This document shows positions 1 to 5,728 of a DNA stretch of 10,352 nucleotides, piece by piece. The notes beneath the pieces are model-generated. The model was not told the DNA's origin and searched no databases. It saw nothing but the letters and a program-made list of their open reading frames with translations. Positions within the stretch are counted from its first letter, which is position 1, and every line of letters begins with the position of its first letter. The position numbers and the translations under genes were made by a program. This stretch comes from Phycisphaeraceae bacterium (GTDB lineage Bacteria; Planctomycetota; Phycisphaerae; Phycisphaerales; Phycisphaeraceae): contig PUNN01000078.1 of NCBI GenBank assembly GCA_003552605.1, positions 1 through 10,352 on the forward strand, read 5' to 3'.

Positions 1-20
1 GTCCCACCGAATCGATCGAC

Positions 21-34
21 CCGCCGCGAGGCGG
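21..34 (+). other. Small hairpin in the rplF leader
   Basis: A perfect 5-bp stem, CCGCC paired with GGCGG, closes a GCGA loop, which fits the stable GNRA tetraloop class. It lies just 5' of the rplF ribosome binding site. The bases before it (1-20) hold no recognisable gene and are probably spacer after the upstream gene, usually rpsH in this operon. The stem is short and could arise by chance at this GC content, but it follows the same layout as the other spacers in this cluster. Confidence 0.4.
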
Positions 35-53
35 AATTGAAGGATCCGATGCC

Positions 54-605
54 ATGAGCCGACTTGGCAAGAAACCCGTGCCCATCCCTGATGGCGTCAA
101 GGTCGACGTCGGCGGTGATCGCAAGGTCACCGTCCAGGGCAAGTTGGGCACGCTCAGCATCACCCACCGCCCCGAGGTCAGCGTACGCCTTGATGATGAT
201 GCCCGCGCTGTCGTCGTCGAGCGCCTTCGCGAGTCGCGACCGGCCAAGGCATTTCACGGCCTGACCCGATCACTCGTGCGCAACATGGTCCAGGGCGTGA
301 CCGAAGGGTTCAAGAAGGAACTCGACATCGTCGGCGTGGGCTGGAACGCCCAGGTCCAGGGCCGGACGCTCCGGCTCAATATCGGCTATGCCGACACCCG
401 CGTGGTCCCGATCCCCGATGGCGTGGACGTGGCGGTGGCGGGTAACCGCATCACCGTCACCGGTGCTGACCGCCAGGCGGTGGGGCAGATGGCAGCGGTG
501 GTCCGCGGGCAGCGTCCGCCCGAGCCTTACAATGGCAAGGGCATCAAGTACAGCGATGAAACGATCGTCCGCAAGCAGGGCAAGGCCTTTGGCAGCGGCG
601 GCTGA
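54..605 (+). CDS. rplF: Large ribosomal subunit protein L6 (uL6)
   Basis: L6 binds 23S rRNA near the sarcin-ricin loop and the factor-binding site of the 50S subunit. The 183-residue product has the usual bacterial length (about 177-180) and both L6 repeats. The N-terminus MSRLGKKPVPIPDGVKV is typical. The second repeat begins near residue 90 with the family-like DIVGVGWNAQVQG. The C-terminal signature PEPYNGKGIKYSDETIVRKQ lies at about residues 156-175. The start is supported by AAGGA at 40-44, nine bases upstream. An earlier ATG at 49 is out of frame and stops after two codons. The gene begins the window inside the spc operon, so its upstream partner (normally rpsH) is off the left edge. 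The next gene, rplR, starts 70 nt later. Confidence 0.97.
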   Translation: MSRLGKKPVPIPDGVKVDVGGDRKVTVQGKLGTLSITHRPEVSVRLDDDARAVVVERLRESRPAKAFHGLTRSLVRNMVQGVTEGFKKELDIVGVGWNAQVQGRTLRLNIGYADTRVVPIPDGVDVAVAGNRITVTGADRQAVGQMAAVVRGQRPPEPYNGKGIKYSDETIVRKQGKAFGSGG

Positions 606-635
606 TCCACCGCGCCCGGCTTGCCCATGACAGAG

Positions 636-655
636 GGCGGCGCGGCCCGGCCGCC
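636..655 (+). other. GC-rich hairpin in the rplF-rplR spacer
   Basis: GGCGGC (636-641) can pair with GCCGCC (650-655) around an eight-base loop that contains part of the recurring spacer word GCCCGGCC (645-652). It ends seven bases before the AGGA ribosome binding site of rplR. There is no T-run, so it is not a classical terminator. A role in mRNA stability or in modulating rplR translation is only an inference. Confidence 0.35.
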
Positions 656-675
656 GCCGCCAGGAACAGACAGCG

Positions 676-1032
676 ATGCAGAACAGGTACCCCAAACTCG
701 TCCGCCGCCGGCGCCGCAAGAAAGGCATCCGCAAGCGCATCATCGGCACGCCCGAGCGCCCGCGGCTGTCGGTCTATCGCAGCCTCAAGCATACCTATGC
801 CCAGGTCATCGACGACCTCTCCGGACGTACCCTCGCCGCGGCCAGCACCGTGCAGCAGCGGGTCGAGAACGGCGGCAATACCCAGGCGGCCGAAGCGGTC
901 GGCAACGCGCTCGCCGAGCGGGCCCGCGAAGCGGGGATCGGCAAGGTCTGCTTCGACCGCAATGGCTTCAGATACCACGGCCGCATCAAGGCCCTCGCCG
1001 ATGCGGTGCGTAAGAACGGGATCGAATTCTGA
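676..1032 (+). CDS. rplR: Large ribosomal subunit protein L18 (uL18)
   Basis: L18 binds 5S rRNA together with L5 and joins it to the central protuberance of the 50S subunit. The 118-residue product matches the family length (E. coli 117). It opens with a strongly basic arm (RRRRRKKGIRKRI, about residues 10-22) followed by the conserved RPRLSVYRS. The C-terminal half carries the AKERA-like helix region (AVGNALAERAREAGI) and the family ending FDRNGFRYHGRIKALADAVR. The start ATG follows AGGA at 662-665 with a ten-base gap. It sits between rplF and rpsE in the usual spc order, with 70-nt and 83-nt spacers that are longer than in compact operons. Nothing is missing or broken. Confidence 0.97.
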   Translation: MQNRYPKLVRRRRRKKGIRKRIIGTPERPRLSVYRSLKHTYAQVIDDLSGRTLAAASTVQQRVENGGNTQAAEAVGNALAERAREAGIGKVCFDRNGFRYHGRIKALADAVRKNGIEF

Positions 1033-1044
1033 ACCCGAATCATC

Positions 1045-1069
1045 GTCGCGCGGCCGTGAAGGCCGCGAC
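1045..1069 (+). other. Bulged hairpin in the rplR-rpsE spacer
   Basis: GTCGCG(CG)GCC pairs with GGCCGCGAC across a GTGAA loop, giving a nine-base-pair stem with a two-base bulge on the 5' side. It begins 12 bases after the rplR stop codon. It is followed by the GC-rich word GGGCCCGGCCCGG at 1083-1095 and then by the rpsE ribosome binding site. No T-run follows, so termination is unlikely. Confidence 0.45.
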
Positions 1070-1115
1070 CGCGTGACCCACCGGGCCCGGCCCGGCGATC
1101 CGAAAAGGACACACG

Positions 1116-1700
1116 ATGGCAGAGTTTTCCGCAGAATCAGAGTCGATGGAATCGACCACCGTCGGCATTTACCGCACCGCCGCGGTGGTCAAGGGCGGGC
1201 GGCGCTTCAGCTTTTCCGCGCTCGTGGTCGTCGGCGATCGTAACGGTCGTGTCGGCATTGGCTACGGCAAGGCCCCGGGCGTGCCCGCGGCCATTGAAAA
1301 GGCGCAGAAGAATGCTCGCAAGGAGATCGTCAACATTCCACTGCTTGGTGGAACGATCCCGCATGCGATCGACGCCCGCTTTGGCTCGTCGAAAGTTCGC
1401 CTCGTCCCGGCTGCGCCCGGCACCGGCGTGATTGCCGGCGCGACCGCCCGTGCGGTGCTCGAGCTTGCCGGCGTGAAGGACTGCCTGAGCAAGGCCTTCG
1501 GCTCGACGAACCAGAAGAACCTGTCCCGGGCCGTGCTCGAAGGGCTCAAAGGCCTTCGGACCAAGGAGTCGGTGGCCCGGATGCGGGGCGTTGAGATCGA
1601 CCGGACGGAGATCGAGCAGCGTGTCGAGGTCGGCAAACTCGGCCGCGATGCGCAGGTGGAAGCCGGTGGCGATGCCGAAGCCGCCGCGGAAGAACAGTAA
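1116..1700 (+). CDS. rpsE: Small ribosomal subunit protein S5 (uS5)
   Basis: S5 is a 30S protein near the mRNA entry tunnel that contributes to decoding accuracy. The 194-residue product is longer than E. coli S5 (167). The N-terminal dsRNA-binding-like domain is clear: RTAAVVKGGRRFSFSALVVV and GDRNGRVGIGYGKAPGVPAA, about residues 20-60. The C-terminal domain contains PAAPGTGVIAGATARAVLELAG and AFGSTNQKNLSRAVLEGL. The extra length is mostly a C-terminal tail after about residue 160, ending in an Ala/Glu/Asp-rich run (GGDAEAAAEEQ). The start is backed by AAGGA at 1105-1109, six bases upstream. An in-frame ATG at 1146 lacks such a site. rpmD (L30), often the next gene, is absent; a 171-nt spacer and rplO follow. 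Confidence 0.97.
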   Translation: MAEFSAESESMESTTVGIYRTAAVVKGGRRFSFSALVVVGDRNGRVGIGYGKAPGVPAAIEKAQKNARKEIVNIPLLGGTIPHAIDARFGSSKVRLVPAAPGTGVIAGATARAVLELAGVKDCLSKAFGSTNQKNLSRAVLEGLKGLRTKESVARMRGVEIDRTEIEQRVEVGKLGRDAQVEAGGDAEAAAEEQ

Positions 1701-1810
1701 TTACCCCCGGCCCCGGAGCCCGGCCCTTGGCAGCCGCGGCCGGCGTTGAGCCGGCGAGGCCTTGGCCGGATCGGGCCCGGACACCGGGCACTGCAAACAT
1801 GCGATGATGC

Positions 1811-1826
1811 GACCCGATGACGGGTC
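1811..1826 (+). other. Perfect hairpin overlapping the -35 region before rplO
   Basis: GACCCG and CGGGTC form a six-base-pair stem around the loop ATGA. The loop and the 3' arm overlap the proposed -35 element of the internal promoter upstream of rplO. In DNA it is a dyad that could bind a regulator. In RNA read through from rpsE it would be a small hairpin. No T-run follows. Confidence 0.4.
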
Positions 1827-1846
1827 GTCAACTTGCAGGCTAGAAT
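1817..1846 (+). promoter_or_regulatory. Candidate internal promoter for rplO-secY
   Basis: ATGACG (1817-1822, four of six matches to TTGACA) is followed after 18 bases by TAGAAT (1841-1846, five of six matches to TATAAT). The proposed transcript would begin near 1853, just before the GGAG ribosome binding site of rplO at 1857-1860. The rest of the 171-nt spacer (1701-1810) is GC-rich, contains the recurring word GCCCGGCC at 1718-1725, and shows no gene. L30 would normally be encoded in this gap. The -10 match is good and the -35 is modest, so this is a plausible call but not a certain one. Confidence 0.45.
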
Positions 1847-1871
1847 CAACGCCTGTGGAGCGATAACCGCC

Positions 1872-2321
1872 ATGATGATCCATGAGATCACTGAAAAAGT
1901 CGGCCCTCACCGCAAGCGAAAGCGCATCGGGCGCGGCCCGGGCTCCGGCCACGGCAAGACCGCCGGCCGTGGCCACAAGGGTGCTCACTCCCGTGCCGGT
2001 TATGCCTCGCGCACCGGCGATGAGGGTGGCCAGATGCCGCTGTTTCGCCGCGTGCCCAAGCGGGGTTTTTCCAACGCGCGGTTCCGCACTGAGTACGCCA
2101 TCGTCAACGTCAAGGCCATCGACGCCCGCTTCGAGGATGGGGCCGAGGTCAACCCGGAGATGCTGGTCAAGGCGGGGCTGCTCAAGGACACGCGTACGCC
2201 CGTGAAGGTGCTCGCCACGGGCGAGACGAGCAAGAAGTTCTCCGTGACCGCCGCCGCCATCAGCGCTGCCGCGCGCGACAAGATCGAGAAGGCCGGCGGC
2301 CGCGTCACCGTTGCCGAGTGA
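1872..2321 (+). CDS. rplO: Large ribosomal subunit protein L15 (uL15)
   Basis: L15 is a 23S rRNA-binding protein needed late in 50S assembly. The product has 149 residues, close to E. coli (144). The basic, glycine-rich N-terminal arm is typical: RKRIGRGPGSGHGKTAGRGH, followed by DEGGQMPLFRRVPKRGF, about residues 15-60. The globular C-terminal domain carries the VKVLATGE segment and ends in KIEKAGGRVTVAE. I chose the ATG at 1872, which follows GGAG at 1857-1860. An in-frame TTG at 1833 would add 13 residues (MQARINACGAITA) that do not resemble L15 and would overlap the promoter candidate. The next ATG (1875) is immediately adjacent and cannot be excluded. secY follows after 48 nt, as in most bacteria. 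Confidence 0.95.
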   Translation: MMIHEITEKVGPHRKRKRIGRGPGSGHGKTAGRGHKGAHSRAGYASRTGDEGGQMPLFRRVPKRGFSNARFRTEYAIVNVKAIDARFEDGAEVNPEMLVKAGLLKDTRTPVKVLATGETSKKFSVTAAAISAAARDKIEKAGGRVTVAE

Positions 2322-2369
2322 TCGCGCCGAACCTGACCCGGCCCGCCGCGGCCCGCACGGTGCCCGTAC

Positions 2370-3743
2370 ATGCTTAAAGCGTTTCTGAACATCTGGACCA
2401 TCCCCGAACTGCGCAACAAGCTGCTGTTCACCATCGGGATGTTGTCGATCTACCGCATCGGCTACTTCGTCCCGCTGCCGGCGGTGGATCAGGAGTCGCT
2501 GGCCCGCTGGGCCGAGCGCATGGGCGAGGGTGCCGGCGGCAACCTGATGACCTACGTCAGCATCTTCACCGGGGGCACGCTGTCGCAGTCGACGATCTTC
2601 GGCCTCGGGATCATGCCGTACATCTCCTCGGCCATTATTTTCCAGCTTCTGGCATCCGTCGTCCCCAGCCTCCAGGCGCTCAAGCGTGAGGGCCCGGCGG
2701 GCATGCAGAAGATCACCGAGTACACGCGATACCTCACCGTCGGCCTCTGCCTCGTGCAGGCGTTCTTCTGGCTCGGGCTGATGGAGCGTCAGGGGATCGT
2801 CGTGGCTGAATACCGCGGCACGCTGACGTTCTGGGCCTGCGGGGTGATCGGGCTGACGGCGGGGACCATCTTCCTTGTCTGGCTCGGTGAGCAGATCGAT
2901 AAGTACGGCATCGGCAACGGCATCTCGCTGATCATCACCGCCGGCATCATCGCGCAGATGCCCACCGCGATTCAGCAGGTGATCGATGGCTTCTCGCTGA
3001 CCGATGCCGATGCCACCTACCGGGTGGACACGGTGATCTTCCTCGTGGCCGCCTTCCTCGGCGTGGTCACCGGCGCGGTCATCATCACCCAGGGCCAGCG
3101 CCGGATTCCCATCCAGCAGGCCAAGCACACCCGCGGCCGGCGGGTCTACGGAGGCCAGCGCAGCTACCTGCCACTGCGGGTCAATCACGGCGGCGTGATG
3201 CCCATCATCTTCGCCTCCTCGCTGATGATCTTCCCATCGTTCCTGATGACGATGATCCAGGGGCAGTTCGCCGGCACAAGCGCCACGGTGAACTTCTTCG
3301 AGCGAAATCTTCAGATGGACGGGACGCTCTATATCCTGCTCTACATTGGACTGATCTACTTCTTCGCCTACTTCTGGACGACGGTGCAATTCCAGCCCAA
3401 GGAGATGGCGACGAACCTGCGTGACCACGGCTCGTTCATCCCCGGCCTGCGGCCCGGGCCGCGGACGGCGGAATACCTCGAGACGGTGATGGAGCGGATC
3501 ACCTACGTGGGGGGTGGCTTCCTTGCGGTGATTGCAGTTATCCCGACGCTTGTGGCCAAGTTCTTCGAGGTCGATTTCCTCGTGACCACGTTCCTCGGCG
3601 GCACCGGCCTGCTGATCGTGGTCAGCGTGATGCTCGATTTCGTGCAGCGGATCGAGGCAGCGCTGCTGATGCGCAATTACCAGGGCTTCCTCGGCGGCAG
3701 CGGCTCCGGCCGCGGCCCGCGCATCCGTGGCATCCACGGCTAG
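2370..3743 (+). CDS. secY: Protein translocase channel subunit SecY
   Basis: SecY is the ten-helix inner-membrane channel of the Sec translocon and works with SecE, SecG and SecA, or with the ribosome. The 457-residue product has the normal length. The N-terminus (IPELRNKLLFTIGMLSIYRI, residues 11-30) leads into the first membrane helix. SecY signature 1 appears as LGIMPYISSAIIFQLL (79-94), and signature 2 as WLGEQIDKYGIGNGISLI (171-188). The cytosolic tip used by ribosomes and SecA shows NLRDHGSFIPGLRPG (349-363). Further hydrophobic segments lie near 220-240, 278-297, 318-337, 378-397 and 405-425. The tail is Gly/Ser/Arg-rich. No Shine-Dalgarno site precedes the ATG, yet homology supports this start. 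adk, the usual next gene in many bacteria, is absent. Confidence 0.98.
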   Translation: MLKAFLNIWTIPELRNKLLFTIGMLSIYRIGYFVPLPAVDQESLARWAERMGEGAGGNLMTYVSIFTGGTLSQSTIFGLGIMPYISSAIIFQLLASVVPSLQALKREGPAGMQKITEYTRYLTVGLCLVQAFFWLGLMERQGIVVAEYRGTLTFWACGVIGLTAGTIFLVWLGEQIDKYGIGNGISLIITAGIIAQMPTAIQQVIDGFSLTDADATYRVDTVIFLVAAFLGVVTGAVIITQGQRRIPIQQAKHTRGRRVYGGQRSYLPLRVNHGGVMPIIFASSLMIFPSFLMTMIQGQFAGTSATVNFFERNLQMDGTLYILLYIGLIYFFAYFWTTVQFQPKEMATNLRDHGSFIPGLRPGPRTAEYLETVMERITYVGGGFLAVIAVIPTLVAKFFEVDFLVTTFLGGTGLLIVVSVMLDFVQRIEAALLMRNYQGFLGGSGSGRGPRIRGIHG

Positions 3744-3763
3744 CCCGGCGGCGGGGGTTGGGG

Positions 3764-3792
3764 TTGGCAGAGTCCTTCGAAGAGGCTATGAT
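3764..3792 (+). promoter_or_regulatory. Strong sigma70-type promoter for map
   Basis: TTGGCA (3764-3769) and TATGAT (3787-3792) are separated by exactly 17 bases. Each hexamer matches the housekeeping consensus at five of six positions. The predicted start point is near 3799, giving a leader of about 43 bases before the map ATG. It lies in the spacer after secY where adk commonly sits, and it would start a second transcription unit running map-infA-rpmJ and onward. This is the best promoter match in the window. Confidence 0.7.
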
Positions 3793-3797
3793 CTTCG
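3778..3797 (+). promoter_or_regulatory. Inverted repeat over the map -10 box
   Basis: CGAAGA (3778-3783) and TCTTCG (3792-3797) are perfect inverted arms with an eight-base centre that contains most of the TATGAT hexamer. The last T of the hexamer is the first base of the right arm. A dyad of this size centred on a -10 element is placed like an operator for a repressor. Six-base arms can also occur by chance, so an operator role is inference. Confidence 0.35.
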
Positions 3798-3841
3798 TTC
3801 CCCCGGTTTAGGAGTTCGGTTTCGGCCGGCTCGGGCTCAAG

Positions 3842-4621
3842 ATGAAGGTGATCCTGAAATCCCAGGCCGAGATCGAGCGAATGCGCGCGGCGGGGCGAGT
3901 GGTGCACAAGGTGCTGTCCACCGCCAAGCAGATGTGCCAGCCCGGCGCGACCCTGCGGGAGATCGATGAGGCCGGCTATCGCGTCTTCACCGAGGCCGGG
4001 GGACGCGGGCTGTTCAAGAACTACCCGACCTATAAGCCCGGCGAGGGCTTTCCCGGCAACCTGTGCATCAGCCTCAACGACACGGTGGTGCATGGGATCG
4101 CCGATGACACCGCCCTGAAAGAGGGCGACATCGTCGGCATCGACTGCGGGGTCGAGCTCGACGGCTGGTGTGGTGACTCGGCCGTGACCGTGATGGTGGG
4201 CAACGTCTCGCCGCAGGTCCGCCGCCTGTGCGAGGTCACCAGTCACCTGCTCGAGCTGGCGGTGCAGAACATCCGCCCCGGCCGGCGATGGAGCCAGGTG
4301 GCGCGGCTGATGCAGAATTACGCCGAGCGTGCCGGCTTCAGCGTGGTGGAGGATTTTGTCGGCCACGGCATCGGCCGGCAGATGCACGAGAAGCCGAGCG
4401 TGCCGAATTACGTCAGCCCGGAGTTGTTGCGGAACGACATCGAGCTGCAGGAAGGGCTGGTCCTGGCCATCGAGCCGATGTGCAACCTCGGTTCCAAGGC
4501 CGTCGAGACCCTGCCCGACAAATGGACGGTCAAGACCGTGGACCGCAAGCCGTCGGCGCACTACGAGCACACCGTGGCCGTCACGGCCGACGGTGCCAGC
4601 GTCCTTACCGATGGATCGTGA
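3842..4621 (+). CDS. map: Type I methionine aminopeptidase
   Basis: This cytoplasmic metalloenzyme removes the initiator methionine from nascent proteins when the second residue is small. The 259-residue product matches the family (E. coli 264). All catalytic positions are visible: H84 (NDTVVHGI), metal ligands D101 (GIDCG) and D112 (CGDSA), H175 (VGHGIGRQMHE), E211 (AIEPM) and E242 (AHYEHTVAV). The 11-residue D-D spacing equals that of E. coli D97-D108. There is no N-terminal zinc-finger extension. The ATG has no close Shine-Dalgarno site: AGGAG at 3810-3814 is 27 bases away, too far for normal use. The start is nevertheless supported because MKVILKSQAEIERMR is a standard type I N-terminus. 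The gene has its own promoter and precedes infA by 51 nt, as in many spc operons. Confidence 0.97.
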   Translation: MKVILKSQAEIERMRAAGRVVHKVLSTAKQMCQPGATLREIDEAGYRVFTEAGGRGLFKNYPTYKPGEGFPGNLCISLNDTVVHGIADDTALKEGDIVGIDCGVELDGWCGDSAVTVMVGNVSPQVRRLCEVTSHLLELAVQNIRPGRRWSQVARLMQNYAERAGFSVVEDFVGHGIGRQMHEKPSVPNYVSPELLRNDIELQEGLVLAIEPMCNLGSKAVETLPDKWTVKTVDRKPSAHYEHTVAVTADGASVLTDGS

Positions 4622-4631
4622 ACCCGATGGG

Positions 4632-4647
4632 GTTGCCTGCCGGCAAC
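4632..4647 (+). other. Hairpin before infA
   Basis: GTTGCC (4632-4637) pairs perfectly with GGCAAC (4642-4647) around the loop TGCC. It lies 15 bases before the AGGA ribosome binding site of infA. No T-run follows. It could affect mRNA decay or infA translation, which is inference only. Confidence 0.4.
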
Positions 4648-4672
4648 GGCGGGCGACCGGACAGGAATTGCC

Positions 4673-4888
4673 GTGGCCAAAGAAGAGAAGATCCAGGTCG
4701 AGGGTGAAGTCGTTGACGCCCTGCCCAACGCCATGTTCCGGGTCAAGCTCGAGAACGGCCACCAGATCCTCGCGCAAATATCCGGCAAGATGCGGATGCA
4801 CTATATCCGCATCCTTCCCGGCGACCGTGTCACCGTCGACATCAGCCCCTACGATCTGACCAAGGGTCGGATCGTCTACCGCCATTGA
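4673..4888 (+). CDS. infA: Translation initiation factor IF-1
   Basis: IF-1 binds the 30S A site during initiation and assists IF-2 and IF-3. The 71-residue product matches E. coli (72) and is a single S1-like OB fold. Family motifs run through the whole length: EGEVVDALPNAMFRVKLENG (about residues 10-29), the ISGKMRMHYIRILPGD segment, and the ending SPYDLTKGRIVYRH. The start is a GTG, read as methionine and followed by Ala-Lys-Glu as in most IF-1 proteins. AGGA at 4663-4666 supports it, with a six-base gap. The gene follows map and precedes rpmJ, the standard order. No change to conserved residues was seen. Confidence 0.97.
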   Translation: MAKEEKIQVEGEVVDALPNAMFRVKLENGHQILAQISGKMRMHYIRILPGDRVTVDISPYDLTKGRIVYRH

Positions 4889-4894
4889 CAGAAT

Positions 4895-4911
4895 CCGGCC
4901 CGGAGGGCCGG
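4895..4911 (+). other. Strong hairpin between infA and rpmJ
   Basis: CCGGCCC (4895-4901) pairs perfectly with GGGCCGG (4905-4911) around a three-base loop GGA. The stem begins six bases after the infA stop and ends four bases before the rpmJ ribosome binding site (GAGAGG, 4916-4921). An A-rich or T-rich tail is lacking, so it looks like an intercistronic processing or stability element and not a terminator. Confidence 0.5.
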
Positions 4912-4928
4912 TGCTGAGAGGTGCGACC

Positions 4929-5042
4929 ATGAAAGTACGAAGCAGCGTCAAGCGAATTTGTGAAAACTGCAAGATCATCCGCCGCAAGGGTGTTGTGCGC
5001 GTGATCTGCACCAACCCCAAGCACAAGCAGCGCCAGGGCTGA
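4929..5042 (+). CDS. rpmJ: Large ribosomal subunit protein L36 (bL36)
   Basis: L36 is the smallest 50S protein and stabilises 23S rRNA with a zinc ribbon. The 37-residue product begins MKVRSSVKRICENCKIIRRK and ends NPKHKQRQG. The zinc ligands of the zinc-containing form are all present: C11, C14, C27 and H32. The start is supported by GAGAGG at 4916-4921, seven bases upstream. It lies between infA and rpsM, its normal place at the junction of the spc and alpha groups. A zinc-type L36 implies that any zinc-free paralogue used under zinc starvation would be encoded elsewhere. Confidence 0.96.
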   Translation: MKVRSSVKRICENCKIIRRKGVVRVICTNPKHKQRQG

Positions 5043-5132
5043 CCTGACCGGCTCGGCCCGGCCCCCCGGCCCCGGACCCGGCCGGCTACACCGCAACGGT
5101 CCGCACTGCCCCGAAGATAAGAGGACACGACC
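5043..5132 (+). other. GC-rich spacer before rpsM
   Basis: This 90-base spacer contains GGCCCGGCCC at 5055-5064 and CCCGGCCGG at 5077-5085, both versions of the word repeated in other spacers. Several short self-complementary GGCC and CCGG pairings are possible, but no single long stem stands out by eye. In E. coli the S4 repressor binds a pseudoknot in the rpsM leader. I cannot establish such a fold here. The last part holds the rpsM ribosome binding site (GAGGA, 5121-5125). Confidence 0.4.
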
Positions 5133-5516
5133 ATGCCACGTATCGCAGGTACCGATGTGCCCGACAACAAGCCGATCCGCATTGCGCTTCAGTACATCTA
5201 CGGCATTGGCCCCCACCATGCCGAGCAGATCTGCCGCGAGCTCAATGTCGAGCCGCAGGTCCGGGCCAACAAGCTGACCGAAGACCAGCTCGCCCAGATT
5301 GCCGGCCTTATCGACCAGAATTACATGGTCGAGGGCGCCCTGCGGCGACAGGTGGCGCAGAATATCACCCGGCTGCGGGACATCCGCTGCTACCGCGGCC
5401 TGCGCCACCGCATGGGCCTGCCCGCGCACGGTCAGCGCACCCGGACCAATGCCCGCACCCGCAAGGGCCGGCGCAAGACCGTGGCCGGCAAGAAGTCGGT
5501 CCGCGGCGTCAAGTAA
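5133..5516 (+). CDS. rpsM: Small ribosomal subunit protein S13 (uS13)
   Basis: S13 sits in the 30S head and forms intersubunit bridges with the 50S, touching the P-site tRNA through its basic tail. The 127-residue product has the normal length. The N-terminal helix-two-turns-helix region is clear (MPRIAGTDVPDNKPIRIAL, then YIYGIGPHHAEQICREL). The signature GLRHRMGLPAHGQRTRTNAR lies at about residues 89-108, followed by the basic tail TRKGRRKTVAGKKSVRGVK. The ATG follows GAGGA at 5121-5125 with a seven-base gap. It opens the alpha-operon part of the cluster. The next gene, rpsK, starts 212 nt later, an unusually long gap for this pair. Confidence 0.97.
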   Translation: MPRIAGTDVPDNKPIRIALQYIYGIGPHHAEQICRELNVEPQVRANKLTEDQLAQIAGLIDQNYMVEGALRRQVAQNITRLRDIRCYRGLRHRMGLPAHGQRTRTNARTRKGRRKTVAGKKSVRGVK

Positions 5517-5523
5517 CCCCGAT

Positions 5524-5543
5524 GGCCGGGCACGGGCCCGGCC
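5524..5543 (+). other. Eight-base-pair hairpin after rpsM
   Basis: GGCCGGGC (5524-5531) pairs perfectly with GCCCGGCC (5536-5543) around the loop ACGG. It starts seven bases after the rpsM stop codon. The sequence that follows (GAACTGATTC) lacks a T-run, so a Rho-independent terminator is not supported. It is the strongest stem in the rpsM-rpsK spacer. Confidence 0.5.
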
Positions 5544-5571
5544 GAACTGATTCAACCGTGTCAACAGCGCG

Positions 5572-5587
5572 GCGGCCGTGTGGCCGC
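5572..5587 (+). other. Second hairpin in the rpsM-rpsK spacer
   Basis: GCGGCC (5572-5577) pairs with GGCCGC (5582-5587) around the loop GTGT. Together with the stem at 5524-5543 it makes a two-hairpin leader for rpsK. The remaining bases to 5728 are GC-rich without a convincing promoter. Confidence 0.4.
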
Positions 5588-5728
5588 TGCATACGAAGCG
5601 AGCTGCCCGCGTCTACCCCCGATGGTGGTCGACGAGGGCCGCCGACGGCAGCAGCACCCGCCATTGCGGCGGGCGGGGCCGCCACCGGCGGGACGGCAGC
5701 GATGGCAACTTCGAGGATACCCGCACAG

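Noticed and set aside
49..57. Two-codon mini-ORF overlapping the rplF start
   Set aside because: ATG-CCA-TGA overlaps the rplF ATG, but there is no sign that it is translated; one such overlap is easily due to chance.
1701..3737. A 678-codon open frame on the minus strand across rplO and secY
   Set aside because: It mirrors the coding frames of rplO and secY, is extremely rich in His, Asp, Arg and Gly, and resembles no family. It is a by-product of high GC codon use.
3740..5182. A 480-codon open frame on the minus strand across map, infA and rpmJ
   Set aside because: It is a shadow of three clearly recognised genes on the + strand, with His/Asp/Leu-rich composition and no known motif.
5524..5543. 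Terminator after rpsM
   Set aside because: The stem is strong but no T-run follows, and conserved operon genes continue downstream, so intrinsic termination is not supported.
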